Assembly (NCBI GenBank): GCA_016648135.1
Contig: JADDOH010010030.1
Coordinates: 1 to 64,000, forward strand
Direction of reading: 5' to 3'
DNA length: 64,000 nucleotides
Source: Agrypnia vestita
Taxonomy: Eukaryota; Arthropoda; Insecta; Trichoptera; Phryganeidae
Below, one piece after another: positions 43,021-52,878 of the stretch. Position 1 is the first letter of the stretch, and every line of letters begins with the position of its first letter. A program made the translations under genes and the position numbers. The notes below the pieces were generated by a model that saw only the letters and a list, made by a program, of their open reading frames with translations, had not been told where the DNA came from and made no database searches.

Positions 43021-43544
43021 CAGGGTTATCTGTAAAACATTAATAACCTCGCCGGGCTATATTCTTACCTTGATTATGAGTCGAAAATGTTCAAGCTATT
43101 ATGACCTAATATCAATAGTTAGGGAGATATGCGACATCAAATTTTGCATTTTTTTTTCAATATTTCTGACTTATTTTTTGTAAAACGTTGGACTATCATT
43201 ACAGTAACTCATATCAATTATGAAAATTCATTCGTTTCAATACAAGTTAAATAAAATGATAAAAACCCTGGAAAAAATCCAATTGGAATTCGAAGGTTTT
43301 TATTTTTTTACTTGACTTTTATTAAAGGAAATGAATTTTTCATATTCGATATAAGGTACTGTAATGATAGTCCAACGTTTTACAAAAAATAAGACAGAAA
43401 TATTAAGAAAAAAAAATGCAAACTTTGATGTCGCATATCTCCATAACTATTGATATTAGGTCATAATAGCTTGAACATTTTCGACTCATAATCAAGGCAG
43501 GAATATAGTCCTGCGAGGTTATTAATGTTTTACAAATAACCCTG
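43021..43544. mobile_element. Snap-back element, complete copy with TA duplication
   Basis: Starts CAGGGTTATCTGTAAAACAT and ends with the reverse complement of CAGGGTTATTTGTAAAACAT. TA flanks both ends (43019-43020, 43545-43546). The whole element is one long imperfect inverted repeat of about 250-base arms around AATTGGAATTC. Each arm contains TTGATTATGAGTCGAAAATG, ACCTAATATCAATAGTTA, a T/A run and TCATTACAGTAACT. The TA duplication suggests Tc1/mariner-type mobilisation. Confidence 0.8.
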
Positions 43545-43594
43545 TATAAATTATTCAAATATTATTATTATTATTATTTTGTTGACAGAGCTAT

Positions 43595-43910
43595 CTTTGA
43601 TTTGTGACGACGCATAACCTGTTATTCGAAGCGTGCTCCAAACACACCCAGGTCCGTGAATTAGTCACGGCGCGCTGTGAGGTCGACGGCCAACAATTGA
43701 TTACTTTTATCTGGCGATGTGATGTGTCGATAATGTCAACAGCGATAACTCGTTACGGACGGCCCGCAAGCCTGGCGGCGGAGCTCTCGCTTCCTGGTCC
43801 GAGGATCCACGGGTGCGCATGGGGGCTAACGTCTGCGATGATTTATAGCGGCAGGCGCAAACGCCGCAGTTGACCGTCAGCCGTCAAACGTGATTTGCGT
43901 CATTTAACCA
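43595..43910 (+). other. GC-rich island with an 89-codon open frame, unknown
   Basis: About 300 bases of high GC (GTCACGGCGCGCTGTGAGGT, CAAGCCTGGCGGCGGAGC) follow the LINE tail. The frame MTTHNLLFEACSKHTQ... has no recognised family and no splice-site support. It may be a conserved non-coding segment, an unrecognised exon or an old element. Confidence 0.25.
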
Positions 43911-43984
43911 CCCGGACAGTACTCTACTTATACTCTGTAAAAAACGATAGATTTTTATTTAACTACGCAAAAGTGACGCGCTTT

Positions 43985-44205
43985 TACTACATGAGAAGGC
44001 TGTGGTAACAGCGCCATCTAGCGTAGCGTCGTTACATGGAAAAAAAAATTGATACATAGAAACAGAATAATTACAAATGCAATAAAAAAAGGTCCCCAGG
44101 CAGCAAATGCATGCTGGTGTAAGAGTGCACATTTTTCATTTTATCCCTTATTATTTTATACACATCATTTGCGCCAACTGGTAGCGTTAGTGACGGACAT
44201 TGTTA
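43985..44205. repeat. Repeat with CCATCTAGCG and TGACGGACATTGTTAC motifs
   Basis: ACAGCGCCATCTAGCGTAGC (about 43990) and TAGTGACGGACATTGTTACA (about 44190) are both found, inverted and adjacent, at 23148-23185. AGATGGCGC-type words recur elsewhere in the window (14465, 48085). They resemble the insect CTCF core word but may simply be part of a repeat. Confidence 0.35.
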
Positions 44206-44293
44206 CACGGACATGTTACGTACTTTGATGATGATGGTTCGGATGAGTAAAGAAAAAGAGGTATTCAATACAATAAAAATACGAATAAAAAAG

Positions 44294-44609
44294 TAACCCA
44301 TAAAAACCAAGTTTTTACAATACTCCCTTTCTCGTTTTCGGGTTTCGTGTCTATCATTTGCGTCGGAATCTCCATACAACTTACTGAGTTGTATGAAAAA
44401 ACCATTAAAAATTTGAAAAAATCAAAATTATATTATAATTATTTTTTTTTTAACGAAAATTTGTTAAGTCTTCTTGATCATCACGAGTCTACTTGCAAAG
44501 TTTCAGCTCGATTGAATCACGGGAAAAGGGTTCAAAATCGATCCAAAGTTTTTTCGTCAGGCAAGCAGACAAGCAGACGCCACGAGTTAAAAGAAAGGAA
44601 GTAAAAATA
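44294..44609. mobile_element. ACTCCCTTTC repeat element, copy 3
   Basis: Begins TAACCCATAAAAACCAAG, has ACAATACTCCCTTTCTCG, the internal GGGAAAAGGGTTCAAAATCG and GCAAGCAGACAAGCAGACGC, and ends GAAAGGAAGTAAAAAT. Same orientation as copy 2. Confidence 0.6.
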
Positions 44610-45600
44610 GAAAAAACTATTTGGAAAAAAAATCGAAATGAAATATTTATCTGGCAGAATATTATGAAATATAAAAATCTGAATAATATGTCAATTATTT
44701 TGTCATTGAAATATTACGAGATTTATCTGTTATTTAAGATTCTTTTCAAAATATACATATATGCTTAGGATAAAGTCACGCTTCTTGTTCCCACTGCACG
44801 CCCCTCGATGAGACAGATATCCGGATAAGTACCAGATATTGCATCTCATGATCCAGGGGAAGACTTTTCGGTTTTACGGAAACGCTGGCCATGGTCGCTG
44901 TGGCGAATTCATTTCTGCCAGTTTAAATAAATAAATAAAATTGAGCGCAAGCAAATCTTTTATTTTATTTCGTTTTAAGTATGAAAGTTACGATTTCACA
45001 CATCTTGTGGTAATTTTTACCGAAGTAGGTCTATTGCTCTTGTGGTCGCGATGTTTTTCGTAAAGTGTGGAATGATTTGCTACGCCTCATAACATTAACA
45101 ATTGAAGAGTCTTATTTCAAACACTCCCAAGTCAAAAATTGGATTCTGAGATATATAATATTACAACTTTTGTTGCATATTTTCTTGAAGTAGGTAATAC
45201 AATAATTTATATTTTCTAATATTAACAGAATCAAACATAAAAATTTCGTTGTCTATCCGTCCGTCTGTCTGTTCCGGTAACTTGGTGTAATGTCCGTAAT
45301 TTCGTTCGAATTCACGGCTATAAAAAAATAAATAAACGGTCTGAGATGGGGCTTGGCGCCGGGCCAGCAAACCGGAAGGCGGCAACGATAGCGATGTTGC
45401 TATCGCCGAGCCTGTATTACCCGTAAAAAATACTGTACATATAAGACTAAGCAAAGATTCATTCAGATTCATGTTCCCCAATCACCAGGGTTTAGAATAA
45501 TACCTTTAACTGCCGCCAGGGGAAATGTAAAAAAAATGTTTTGATAAAAGTCGTTATTACTATTTCATGGCTGTCGATTGTAAATAAGTAAATACTTATT
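44610..45600. other. Intervening sequence, nothing recognised
   Basis: No gene recognised. The 106-codon - strand frame at 45161-45481 lacks family resemblance. GGCGATAGCAAC-type inverted words at 45390-45410 form a small hairpin. Confidence 0.35.
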
Positions 45601-45604
45601 GTGT

Positions 45605-45668
45605 GGCATTTAATCCTCTCTGCCTACCCCTGCGGCGATACGGCGTGATGGTTAGTTAGTTAGTTAGT
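45605..45668 (+). mobile_element. LINE family A 3' terminus, short relic
   Basis: TCCTCTCTGCCTACCCCTGC then GGCGATACGGCGTGATGG and a TTAG repeat tail (GTTAGTTAGTTAGTTA): the last ~60 bases of family A (compare 47519-47575). The box repeat pair begins immediately after. Confidence 0.6.
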
Positions 45669-46118
45669 TATTATACATAAATAAAAACTTAAACACTTTG
45701 TTTTTACGACAGATAATTTTATTAAATAAACATGTTTCGGGAGCTTCTTCAAGACAAACATGTACTAAAACTTTTATAGATCGACCACAATCAAAAGACC
45801 GTTCCCTAGCTTTGCCCGGTAAGAAGAAAGCGGGGGAAAGTTGCCTGTCAAGCCCGTATTACAAGCCTCACTATAATATTCCAAATAAATATATATATTT
45901 TTTAGTTGAAAAAAGGTTACTCATTTACTAAAAAAAAAATATTTTGTGTTCATTTTTTGCTTCGAAGCAATACATATATTTTCTGCGCACATTCATTTGA
46001 ATGCGGTCTGGCTTATAGTACATTACTTGTCCTGAAGAAGCTTCCGAAACATGTTGATTTAATTTAAAATTATCTGCGGTAATAATAAAGTGTTTAAGCT
46101 TTTATGTATGTATAATAA
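45669..46118. mobile_element. Inverted box-repeat pair enclosing repeat X (Penelope-like candidate)
   Basis: The left arm (45669-45755, - orientation) and right arm (46029-46118, + orientation) are diverged inverted copies. Read 5' to 3' each gives CCTGAAGAAGCTTCCGAAAC (or CTTGAAGAAGCTCCCGAAAC), CATGTT, AATTATCTG, AAAGTGTTTAAG and ATGTATAATAA. Between them lies repeat X (about 45770-46020), which contains GACCACAATCAAAAGACCGT and GGTAAGAAGAAAGC. The box is the same type as in the 42.6-kb hairpin. No reverse transcriptase or GIY-YIG frame is present. Confidence 0.6.
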
Positions 46119-46435
46119 AATTGGTGCCACAAAGTGATTTCCAAAAATTTGAAGAAAAGTTTTTATTATTAAAGAGTTAAGGCCATTATTACTGAGGGAC
46201 ACTCCCCATCCAATTATGCCATAGGATAATAGGGATTGAGTATGTTATAATATATAGTACCGAGGGATACAATATCTACCACATTGACTTCTATATATGT
46301 ATACAATTTTCCTTCCCTTATTTGAGAGATCTTGTATGTGTCCTTGCCAACTGAGTTTAATTGTTAAGTACATATATAATATATAATTGTTAAGTAATAT
46401 AAACTGTCAGTCCGACCTCCACCTCCGCGGGTAAA

Positions 46436-46475
46436 GGTCGTCCTCCTGATGACGTTGGATAAGTATCCAACGAAA
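46436..46475 (+). ncRNA. Hammerhead-like box with a 9-bp stem
   Basis: CCTGATGA is followed by the hairpin CGTTGGATA-AG-TATCCAACG and then AAACGTCGAG. The order CTGATGA, stem, GAAAC is that of a hammerhead ribozyme core with stem II. However, here the G of GAAAC is used in the stem, so the canonical 10.1-11.1 pair is not satisfied. Such boxes are widespread in animal Penelope-like repeats. Cleavage activity is not implied by the sequence alone. Confidence 0.4.
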
Positions 46476-46579
46476 CGTCGAGATTCGCTTCTCGGTAATA
46501 CATACGGTGCGTGTAAAATACCCGAAATTACAGTTAAATAAGTTTTTATTATGTTTAAAATCGGTCAAATATTCACGTC

Positions 46580-46800
46580 TTCTCGACCTGGGTCGTGTTG
46601 AATTGTCTCCCTTGAAATGGCGTCCGAGACCACAAATAATAATGGCCCTTGTCTGTCAGCCCGGCGGCGAGGCGTGCGGGACACGTGTCCGCAGCGTGCG
46701 CGAGGCACCTCCAGCCCCGGTAGCCCGGCAGGCTCGATAGATCGATCCGACGTGTTCTTGACGAAGGTTTCCGGGTCGAATTTCTCAACACTTGCCACAC
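46580..46800. other. GC-rich island with open frames on both strands, unknown
   Basis: CAGCCCGGCGGCGAGGCGTG and AGCCCCGGTAGCCCGGCAGG lie in a 200-base GC-rich patch. Four overlapping frames stay open mainly because of base composition. None resembles a known family and no splice sites clearly bound it. Confidence 0.25.
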
Positions 46801-46885
46801 ATAAAGGCTGTATTGTAATGCAGTATTCTACCTACGCCTAGAGAGTTCGCTTTGTTTTAAAGTTAAACGGTATTAGTGTGAAATA

Positions 46886-47575
46886 CTAGTAGGCAATGAA
46901 TGTTTGGAACAAGTAGATGAGTTTGTGTACTTGGGAAGTATGTTCGATAGAAGAGGGAATATTGAGAAAGATATAGAGAGGAGAGTGACTGCCGGGAATA
47001 AGGTGAACGGTGCTTTGAATGCAATAATTTCTAATAGAAATATGTCTACCGAGGCAAAACTGGCGGTACATAATGGAGTTCTGGTACCGACGCTAATGTA
47101 TGGAAGTGAAGCCTGGAGCTGGCAGAAGAGGAACGAACGTAGATTGAATGCAGTGGAGATGAGGTCCCTTAGACGTATGTGTGGTAAATCCATGTATGAT
47201 AGAGTAAAGAATGAAGATATTAGGAATGAATGTAAAGCTGATCGTAGCATAATACAGAGAATAAAAATAGGGCCGCTCAGGTGGTTTGGGCATGTTGAGC
47301 GAATGAATGAGGAAAGAATGGTAAGAAAGATACATGATGCAAGTGTTGACGGCACCAGAAAGAGAGGGCGACCACGGAAGACGTGGCATGACCAGATTAA
47401 CCAGATACTGGAAGATGGTCCTGTTAGAAGCCTGAACAACCGTCGAGCTTGCATGCGAAGATGTATGAATGTAGACGAAGCGAAATTTGTATGTCAGGAC
47501 AGAAGAGTATGGCGCTCTATCCTCTCTGCCTACCCCCGCGGGGAAACGGCGTGATGGTAAGTATGTAAGTAAGTA
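46886..47575 (+). mobile_element. LINE family A 3' region, intact reverse transcriptase C-terminal frame
   Basis: An uninterrupted frame of about 216 codons (46904-47554). It carries EFVYLGSMFDRRGNIEKDIE, LVPTLMYGSEAWSWQK, RWFGHVERMNEERMVRKI, KRGRPRKTWHDQINQILEDG and CMRRCMNVDEAKFVCQDRR. This is the region after the catalytic palm of RTE/Jockey-like reverse transcriptases; the YADD motif and everything upstream are absent. It ends with CCCGCGGGGAAACGGCGTGA and a GTAAGTAAGTAGG tail. It is the best-preserved of about eight copies of the family here, hence probably recent, but 5'-truncated and inactive. Both the + frame and the antisense frame are open; only the + frame has family resemblance. 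Confidence 0.85.
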
Positions 47576-47579
47576 GGTA

Positions 47580-48305
47580 TTTTTTCGGTGACCTCAAAAT
47601 CCAAATGTTTTCAAAGCGTGGTGATTTTTTTTTTCGTTTTTGTTTTTGATGTGTAACATCTTGTCTCTCCTTTTCCTGCATCTGTGGCAGTGATTTCATG
47701 AAAAAGGGCAGAAATTCATGACAGGAAATAAGACGCGCGCAATTTCATTTAACCAACGAGCAAGCGAGATGGAAAAAAATCATCGTTTATAAATAAATCA
47801 ATGTCCAGCAAGCGCCATCACAGCGAAGACGCACACTACCAGCCAATGCTTCTGATTTTGTATATATGTTGCGAGGCTGGTGTCAAGCGTGTGGATGTTG
47901 TAACTTTGATATATTTTGGCTTATATCTTCGAAACTATCCAATAAATACTTAATTTTTTTTACATTAATGTAAACAATAACTATCCTTAATGATTTACAT
48001 TCTCAAATTTTATGTAATTTATGTGATAATTTTTAAATATTTATTCAAAGCTTTCATACAATATGTATGGCGGCGCACTACCGCCATCTATTAAAATAAA
48101 TAAAAACATATAATTGACCAAACACATGTCTAAACGAAATGCGTGTGTAGATATACGATACCTACCACCTACTGCGGCAAAATTCAATAATAAATAAATG
48201 CACATACATTTTCTTTAGTTGTGCTCAATTGATATTTTTAATTGTGAGATGTTAAATGTTACACATCATATGCGACTACTGTAAGGCTCGCTCGTTTTTT
48301 ATTTA
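47580..48305. other. Intervening sequence with a GATGTGTAACAT repeat
   Basis: GATGTGTAACAT (47649-47660) recurs inverted at 48255-48270 (ATGTTACACATCATATGCGAC); the same block is at 61219-61245. The material between may be a decayed element. No gene recognised. Confidence 0.35.
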
Positions 48306-48309
48306 TTAC

Positions 48310-48625
48310 TTAACTAACTAATCATCACGCCGTTTCCCAGAGGGCTAGGCAGAGAGGATAGAACGCCACAGTCTTCTGTCCTGGGACACCACTTTTGCTT
48401 CGTCCACTTTCATACATCTCCTCATGCACGCACTTCGGTTGTTGAAGCTTCTAACGGGGTCATCCTCCAATATTTGATTTATCTGGTAATGCCATCTTCC
48501 GCGGACGCCCTCCACATAAATTTTCTTCACCATCCTTTCATCACTCATCCGTTCCACAAGACCAAACCATCTCAGCGATCCTTTCTTTACTCTATCTATT
48601 ACGCTTCAGCCAGCATTACACTAAT
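48310..48625 (-). mobile_element. LINE family A 3' relic
   Basis: The - strand frame encodes MERMSDERMVKKIYVEGVRG, HYQINQILEDDPVRSFNNRS and CMRRCMKVDEAKVVSQDRR, about 70 codons. It has a deletion in the RGRPRKTW block relative to the 46.9-kb copy. It ends at CATCACGCCGTTTCCCAGAG. Confidence 0.7.
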
Positions 48626-48751
48626 TTCTAATTCGTTCATTCCCTACTCTACCGTACAAAGATTTTGCACACGTATGTTTAAGCGACCGCATTTCCGGCG
48701 CTTCGTTCTTTTTTGTATTATTTATTATTATTATTTTTTATTATTTATCAT

Positions 48752-48990
48752 TTTAAATTTTAAATACTAGTTAGGACTAAACAATTTTTGCGTATTTACC
48801 ATAATGGCGCTATATGAATTGTCCATTTTTATTATTATTATTATTTATGAGTGTTAAAGTCAGCAGGAACAGAGGGAAAAGACCTGGCACGATCAGATAA
48901 ACCAGAATTAGAGGATGGCCTTGTTAAAAGCGTCAACCTTCGAAGGTCGTTCTTAAGAATACGTGTGAACGCGGTTGAAGCAAAAGTGAA
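48752..48990 (+). mobile_element. LINE tails: family B-like end followed by family A relic
   Basis: TAATGGCGCTATATGAATTG with an ATT repeat tail (48802-48844) looks like a family B terminus. Directly after, GGGAAAAGACCTGGCACGAT, CAGATAAACC and CTTGTTAAAAGCGTCAACC is a decayed + strand family A fragment (RPRKTWHDQIN...LLKAST). Confidence 0.45.
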
Positions 48991-49340
48991 GTTTTATTAA
49001 TATTTTCCTTATGTTTGAATTTATATTTATTTATTTATATTATTAGTAAGACTCACAATGTAGCGCCGCTTTCGTGAGAACTCGACTCAATGACACTTAA
49101 CATATAAACATTATTTGACAAACAACTTACTGGTGAAAGTTTGCTTGTTTATCTGTTTACTCACTTATTTACCATTACTTATACACTGGGCGACATGCGA
49201 AATAGCAGAATTGACGGTTAAAACCTTTGACGTATTATAATATAGACACGTTATTCCCATACTAGCCGGCTTTCATATGTAGCAAATATTGCAATGAAAG
49301 AGACAACAAATCACGGCACACAAACGCTCTGCGTACAGAC

Positions 49341-49869
49341 TAGTGATGGGTCCGCTCTGTACTCACTACTACAATGTAGTACTACACTACATTGAAGTGC
49401 ACACTTCGCACATTTTGATGTGTAGTGCACACTACAAACTACAAACACCAAAGTTATTGAAAGTATAAACTTCAAATAGTGCACTTCATTTCAAAGTGAA
49501 CACTACAAAGTACATACACTTCAAAGTTATCGAAAGTATGAAACATACTTCAAATAGTGTATTTTTTACGTGAAATTTTTAGAAAGTTGATGTAGATATA
49601 TGATGAAGAAATCTCTGGAAACTGTAACAACCCCCCCCCCCCCCCCCCATGGATTGAAAATTTTTTGGAATCGAACGAAGAAATCTGGCTGGCGATCAAA
49701 ATTTACTTCACTATTACTTCATTTCATTTCTTCACTTCATTTCGTAGTAGTACAATTACTTCACTTCAAGTAGTTTTTACTACAATTGTAGTGTAAACTT
49801 TGTAGTCTTCAAACTGGTGAACGTGTGTGTTGTAGTCTTCATTTTGAAATGTAGTTTTTCCCTTCGCTA
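49341..49869. mobile_element. hAT-like MITE, family TAGTGATGGG
   Basis: Left end TAGTGATGGGTCCGCTCTG; right end, read inward, TAGCGAAGGGAAAAACTACA. The flanking 8-mers GTACAGAC (49333-49340) and GTGCAGAC (49870-49877) match at seven of eight positions. Internally it is built from many short repeats of CACTACAAA and ACTTCAAA words toward both ends. It includes a run of 18 C (49631-49648). Confidence 0.82.
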
Positions 49870-50484
49870 GTGCAGACAGAAAAATCAGGTAATTTAAAGT
49901 CACAGTGACTAAAATAACATACGCATTCTTACAATAGTGTACGATGCTCTGTTCCTTTTCCCCGGGGCTTTTTTTCGGTGTAGCGTCGCGCCCGACCACA
50001 AAGAAGGTACGTTCGATAACGAATGCAAGCAAGGCAATTTCCTTACTTTTGAGTTGCCAAAATTTCGCGCTTGAAACGTATCTACAGTTTATTATAATCA
50101 TTGGTTAAAACTGTATTTGGGAGGTCCAGGAAAAGTTAGTTGTTTTTATTCATGAGTGCATTCTTGGAGTGGAGACATTAAGTAGGTACTATTGGATGTG
50201 ACGAAAAAAAAAATCACACAGGGAAAAACAGTATTCATTGATTCAAGATTAGGGCGCCGCCTCTTGATTAATCAACAATTTTTTTTTTTTACTGCAACAG
50301 AATGATAATGATTCTTATCGCTTATCTCCTACTTGAAATTTATTTTTATCGTATCTATATACTCAAAATACAATAATGAAAAAGATAAAATTCAATACTA
50401 ACGTATATCGTTTATTTTTGTACAGCGTCTTAACAAAAATAATAGATTAATAAACGCATACTAAAATATTATTAATGAGTACGG

Positions 50485-50738
50485 ATTCTAGAGCTAGACC
50501 GCATTCAAAAGTATGTGCGCAGTAAATATGTGTGTTGTTACGACGCAAAAAATGAACACAAAATAAGTTTTTCTAGTAAGTCAGTAACCTTTTTTAAACT
50601 AAAAAATATATATATTTATTTTTAATATCATATTGAGGCTTGTAATAGGGCTTGCCAGGCAACTTTCCATCCATTTTTTTCTTACCGGACAAAGCTAGGG
50701 AATGGTCTTTGATTGTGGTCGACCTATAACACCTTATT
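50485..50738 (-). repeat. Repeat X, copy 2
   Basis: Reverse-strand copy of 45770-46020: on the - strand GGTCGACCACAATCAAAGAC, CATTCCCTAGCTTTGTCCGG, AGCCCTATTACAAGCCTCAA, and further GTGTTCATTTTTTGCGTCG and GAATGCGGTCTAGC. Not flanked by box repeats here. A third, shorter copy is at 60972-61086. Confidence 0.6.
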
Positions 50739-50894
50739 ACAGACGTAACCGGGGACGAAATTATAAAAAGGATAAACGTCCAGAATTGCATAGAACACAT
50801 TGTGTCGAGAAACCGTAAAGGCTCGATGTATTAAAAATACAATACCGGTTTGTACAAGAATTTGATATACTCAAAATATTGTGTGAATTATTTA

Positions 50895-51030
50895 AATGAT
50901 AAAAAAAAGTAGGAATAATATTTATAGATTTCAAAAAAGCTTTCGACACACTTCGGAACACGAGATTTTACTGACAGTAATGGATGAATGTGGAATACGA
51001 GGATCACTAAAAATGACTAAAAAATCACAT
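50895..51030 (+). pseudogene. LINE reverse transcriptase motif A relic
   Basis: The frame beginning near 50911 reads VGIIFIDFKKAFDTLRN, containing the catalytic motif A aspartate (F-x-D-F-x-K-A-F-D-T). The neighbouring frame continues HEILLTVMDECGIRGSLK, so a frameshift splits the domain. A GGTTGAAACAAATTCGTTCT unit is tandemly duplicated just after (51061-51118). No other RT motif is nearby. Confidence 0.7.
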
Positions 51031-51289
51031 GACAAACACACTTTGTGGTTGAAACTATCTATGGTTGAAACAAATTCGTTCTTAAATATCTATGGTTGAA
51101 ACAAATTCGTTCTTAAATAGAAATCGCCGGCTTTAAAATGACAGGAGTTTGTCTTTTTGTTCGAATTTCAAGAAATTCAAAACTTACGATGGCAGACTTT
51201 TTGAATCGCGTTCCTGATATTAAATGTGTTTCGGGCCGCACGTGAAAGCTCGGCGGGCCGCAGATTGAGTATGGCTGGCCTAATACGAT

Positions 51290-51510
51290 AAATTTTTGTG
51301 TGATTGTTTGGTAGTTTATTCCATAACATTGGTCCAGCCGTCACGAAAGCGCGGTCATCAAATGTGGATGTTGATGCTGAGGAAAGGTGTTAGATGTCTA
51401 TTATTTGCGGTTAATGTAATGCATAAGTCTGTGATTATTGAGGGGCCATGTGGTGAATAGCCTTGAATATTGTGAGGCACAACTTATATTCAATCCTCTG
51501 GACATTTAGG
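51290..51510 (-). mobile_element. LINE family B fragment
   Basis: In reverse it matches 59240-59410: TTGGTCCAGCCGTCACGAAA, GAGGGGCCATGTGGTGAATA, GCCTTGAATATTGTGAGGCA and CAATCCTCTGGACAT. On the - strand this corresponds to a decayed C-terminal LINE coding block. Confidence 0.65.
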
Positions 51511-51519
51511 GGGGGCATC

Positions 51520-52870
51520 GTCAAATAAATATATTGTTAATGTAATAATTACTAGCGTTATATTAGAATAGTGAAAAAAGACACAATGTAAGGCGAATAC
51601 AATGTATCTATAAACATTAGATGTAGTTATAAAAATTAAGAAGGTATTGTTATAACATTTAAAAGTATATATTTGTTGTTTTTGACGAGGTTTTTTTTCA
51701 TAGCGTTATTGTGATTGATTTTTGTAATAGATTTTTCAGTTTCAGTGCCGATTAATCGGCGTTTATTAGCTAGATAACTTTTTTTGTATAACAGCTTGCA
51801 TCAAAGATAATTAATGGTAATAATATGATTGCAACAAAGTTTATGAATAAAACGGTAATAAGAACAATTTACAGTTTTGTTGTGCAGGCCTTTATCGTTA
51901 CCTACCTCGCTAGGTACATAAATTACCTGTTCTGAGGTAAGTAGCCATTCCATTCATTGAGACTCCATTGAAATGTCTAGTTTCATGGTTGCGTTATTAA
52001 AAGAATAAGAAGGAAGTAAAGTAAAGTAGTAAAGATATAAGAAATAAAGTAAATAAAAATAGAAAGACAAGTAAAGTAAATTAAATTAAATTAAATGTAT
52101 ATACATATATGAACATTTTTCAATTTATATAATTATATACATATATGAACAGTTTTGAAATTTGTATTCTTACACATTTTATAATTTATTTACACATTGT
52201 TTTTATCTGTATTACCTGTTATATGCCAAAATTCCGAACACAAATGTCATAATATCCAAGTAGCTTACCTACTATAATGTACATCTACAGAAAATACTTC
52301 ATGTTTGATACTATAACGTAAGTCTAGCGGTCGCTGGCATATATAAATTGACCAAAACTTTGAACCTCATTTTTGTAAAATTTTAATTCCACTATTGACA
52401 TCAGCGACTCGTATCAAATCCTATTCCATTTCAACCTTGGTCGGAGAAAAAAATAAATTGCGTCCAACAATACTACTCGTCTGGACCACTTCTGAATCGA
52501 TCATTGGTTCGCAGTGAGCAATGGTATTCTTCTATTCGGAGCTCGTGCTGCAATAAACATGATGATGGAGCCATGGCTTCCCAATTGACAATGGCTATCG
52601 ATGATTGGCCCACGTGATCGGCTAACAAGGCCTGTCAATAAAGCATGTTTGTTTAGGACCGTTCGGGATATCAATGCCAGCTATGCCCCAAATTCGTAGA
52701 TTCTTGAATACTTAATGTGACACAGTCGATTGTGACACTGGACGTTTTTGAATCGAAAATTTTGAGGCGCGTATTTGGACAGGTTTTGGAAAATGAATTT
52801 TCGCGTCGAGGCTATAGAAATAAGTCACGTGATTTTTTTTTTTTTTTCCTGTTGCCACTCCTTTCATATT
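51520..52870. other. Intervening sequence, nothing recognised
   Basis: No exon or resolved element. 52520-52700 is moderately GC-rich without a convincing frame. Runs of AAGTAAA at 52010-52095 are simple repeats. Confidence 0.35.
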
Positions 52871-52878
52871 GTATTATA

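Larger units (their letters stand above)
42440..43590 (+). mobile_element. LINE family B 3' end carrying two nested insertions
   Basis: Matches the copy at 59225-59680: GCGGTGGCTGGACCAAAGTT, CAGCTTACCACAGTTCAA, GACGCATTTATTTAGACA, TGCACTCCGCGAAAA. It ends with GCGCCCTTGAGGTGAG, CGAAAACGGCGCTATA and an (ATT)n tail at 43559-43579. The 175-bp hairpin insertion at 42594-42768 and the snap-back element at 43021-43544 both sit inside it with their own target duplications. Coding remnants correspond to FGDRAFAVAGPKLWNKLSN, a common LINE C-terminal block. Confidence 0.75.

Noticed and set aside
46565..46841. Four overlapping open frames on both strands
   Set aside because: All are explained by GC-rich composition; none resembles a family and they contradict each other.
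47093..47454. Long - strand frames opposite the LINE at 46.9 kb
   Set aside because: They are antisense shadows of the + strand reverse transcriptase frame, which carries the conserved motifs.
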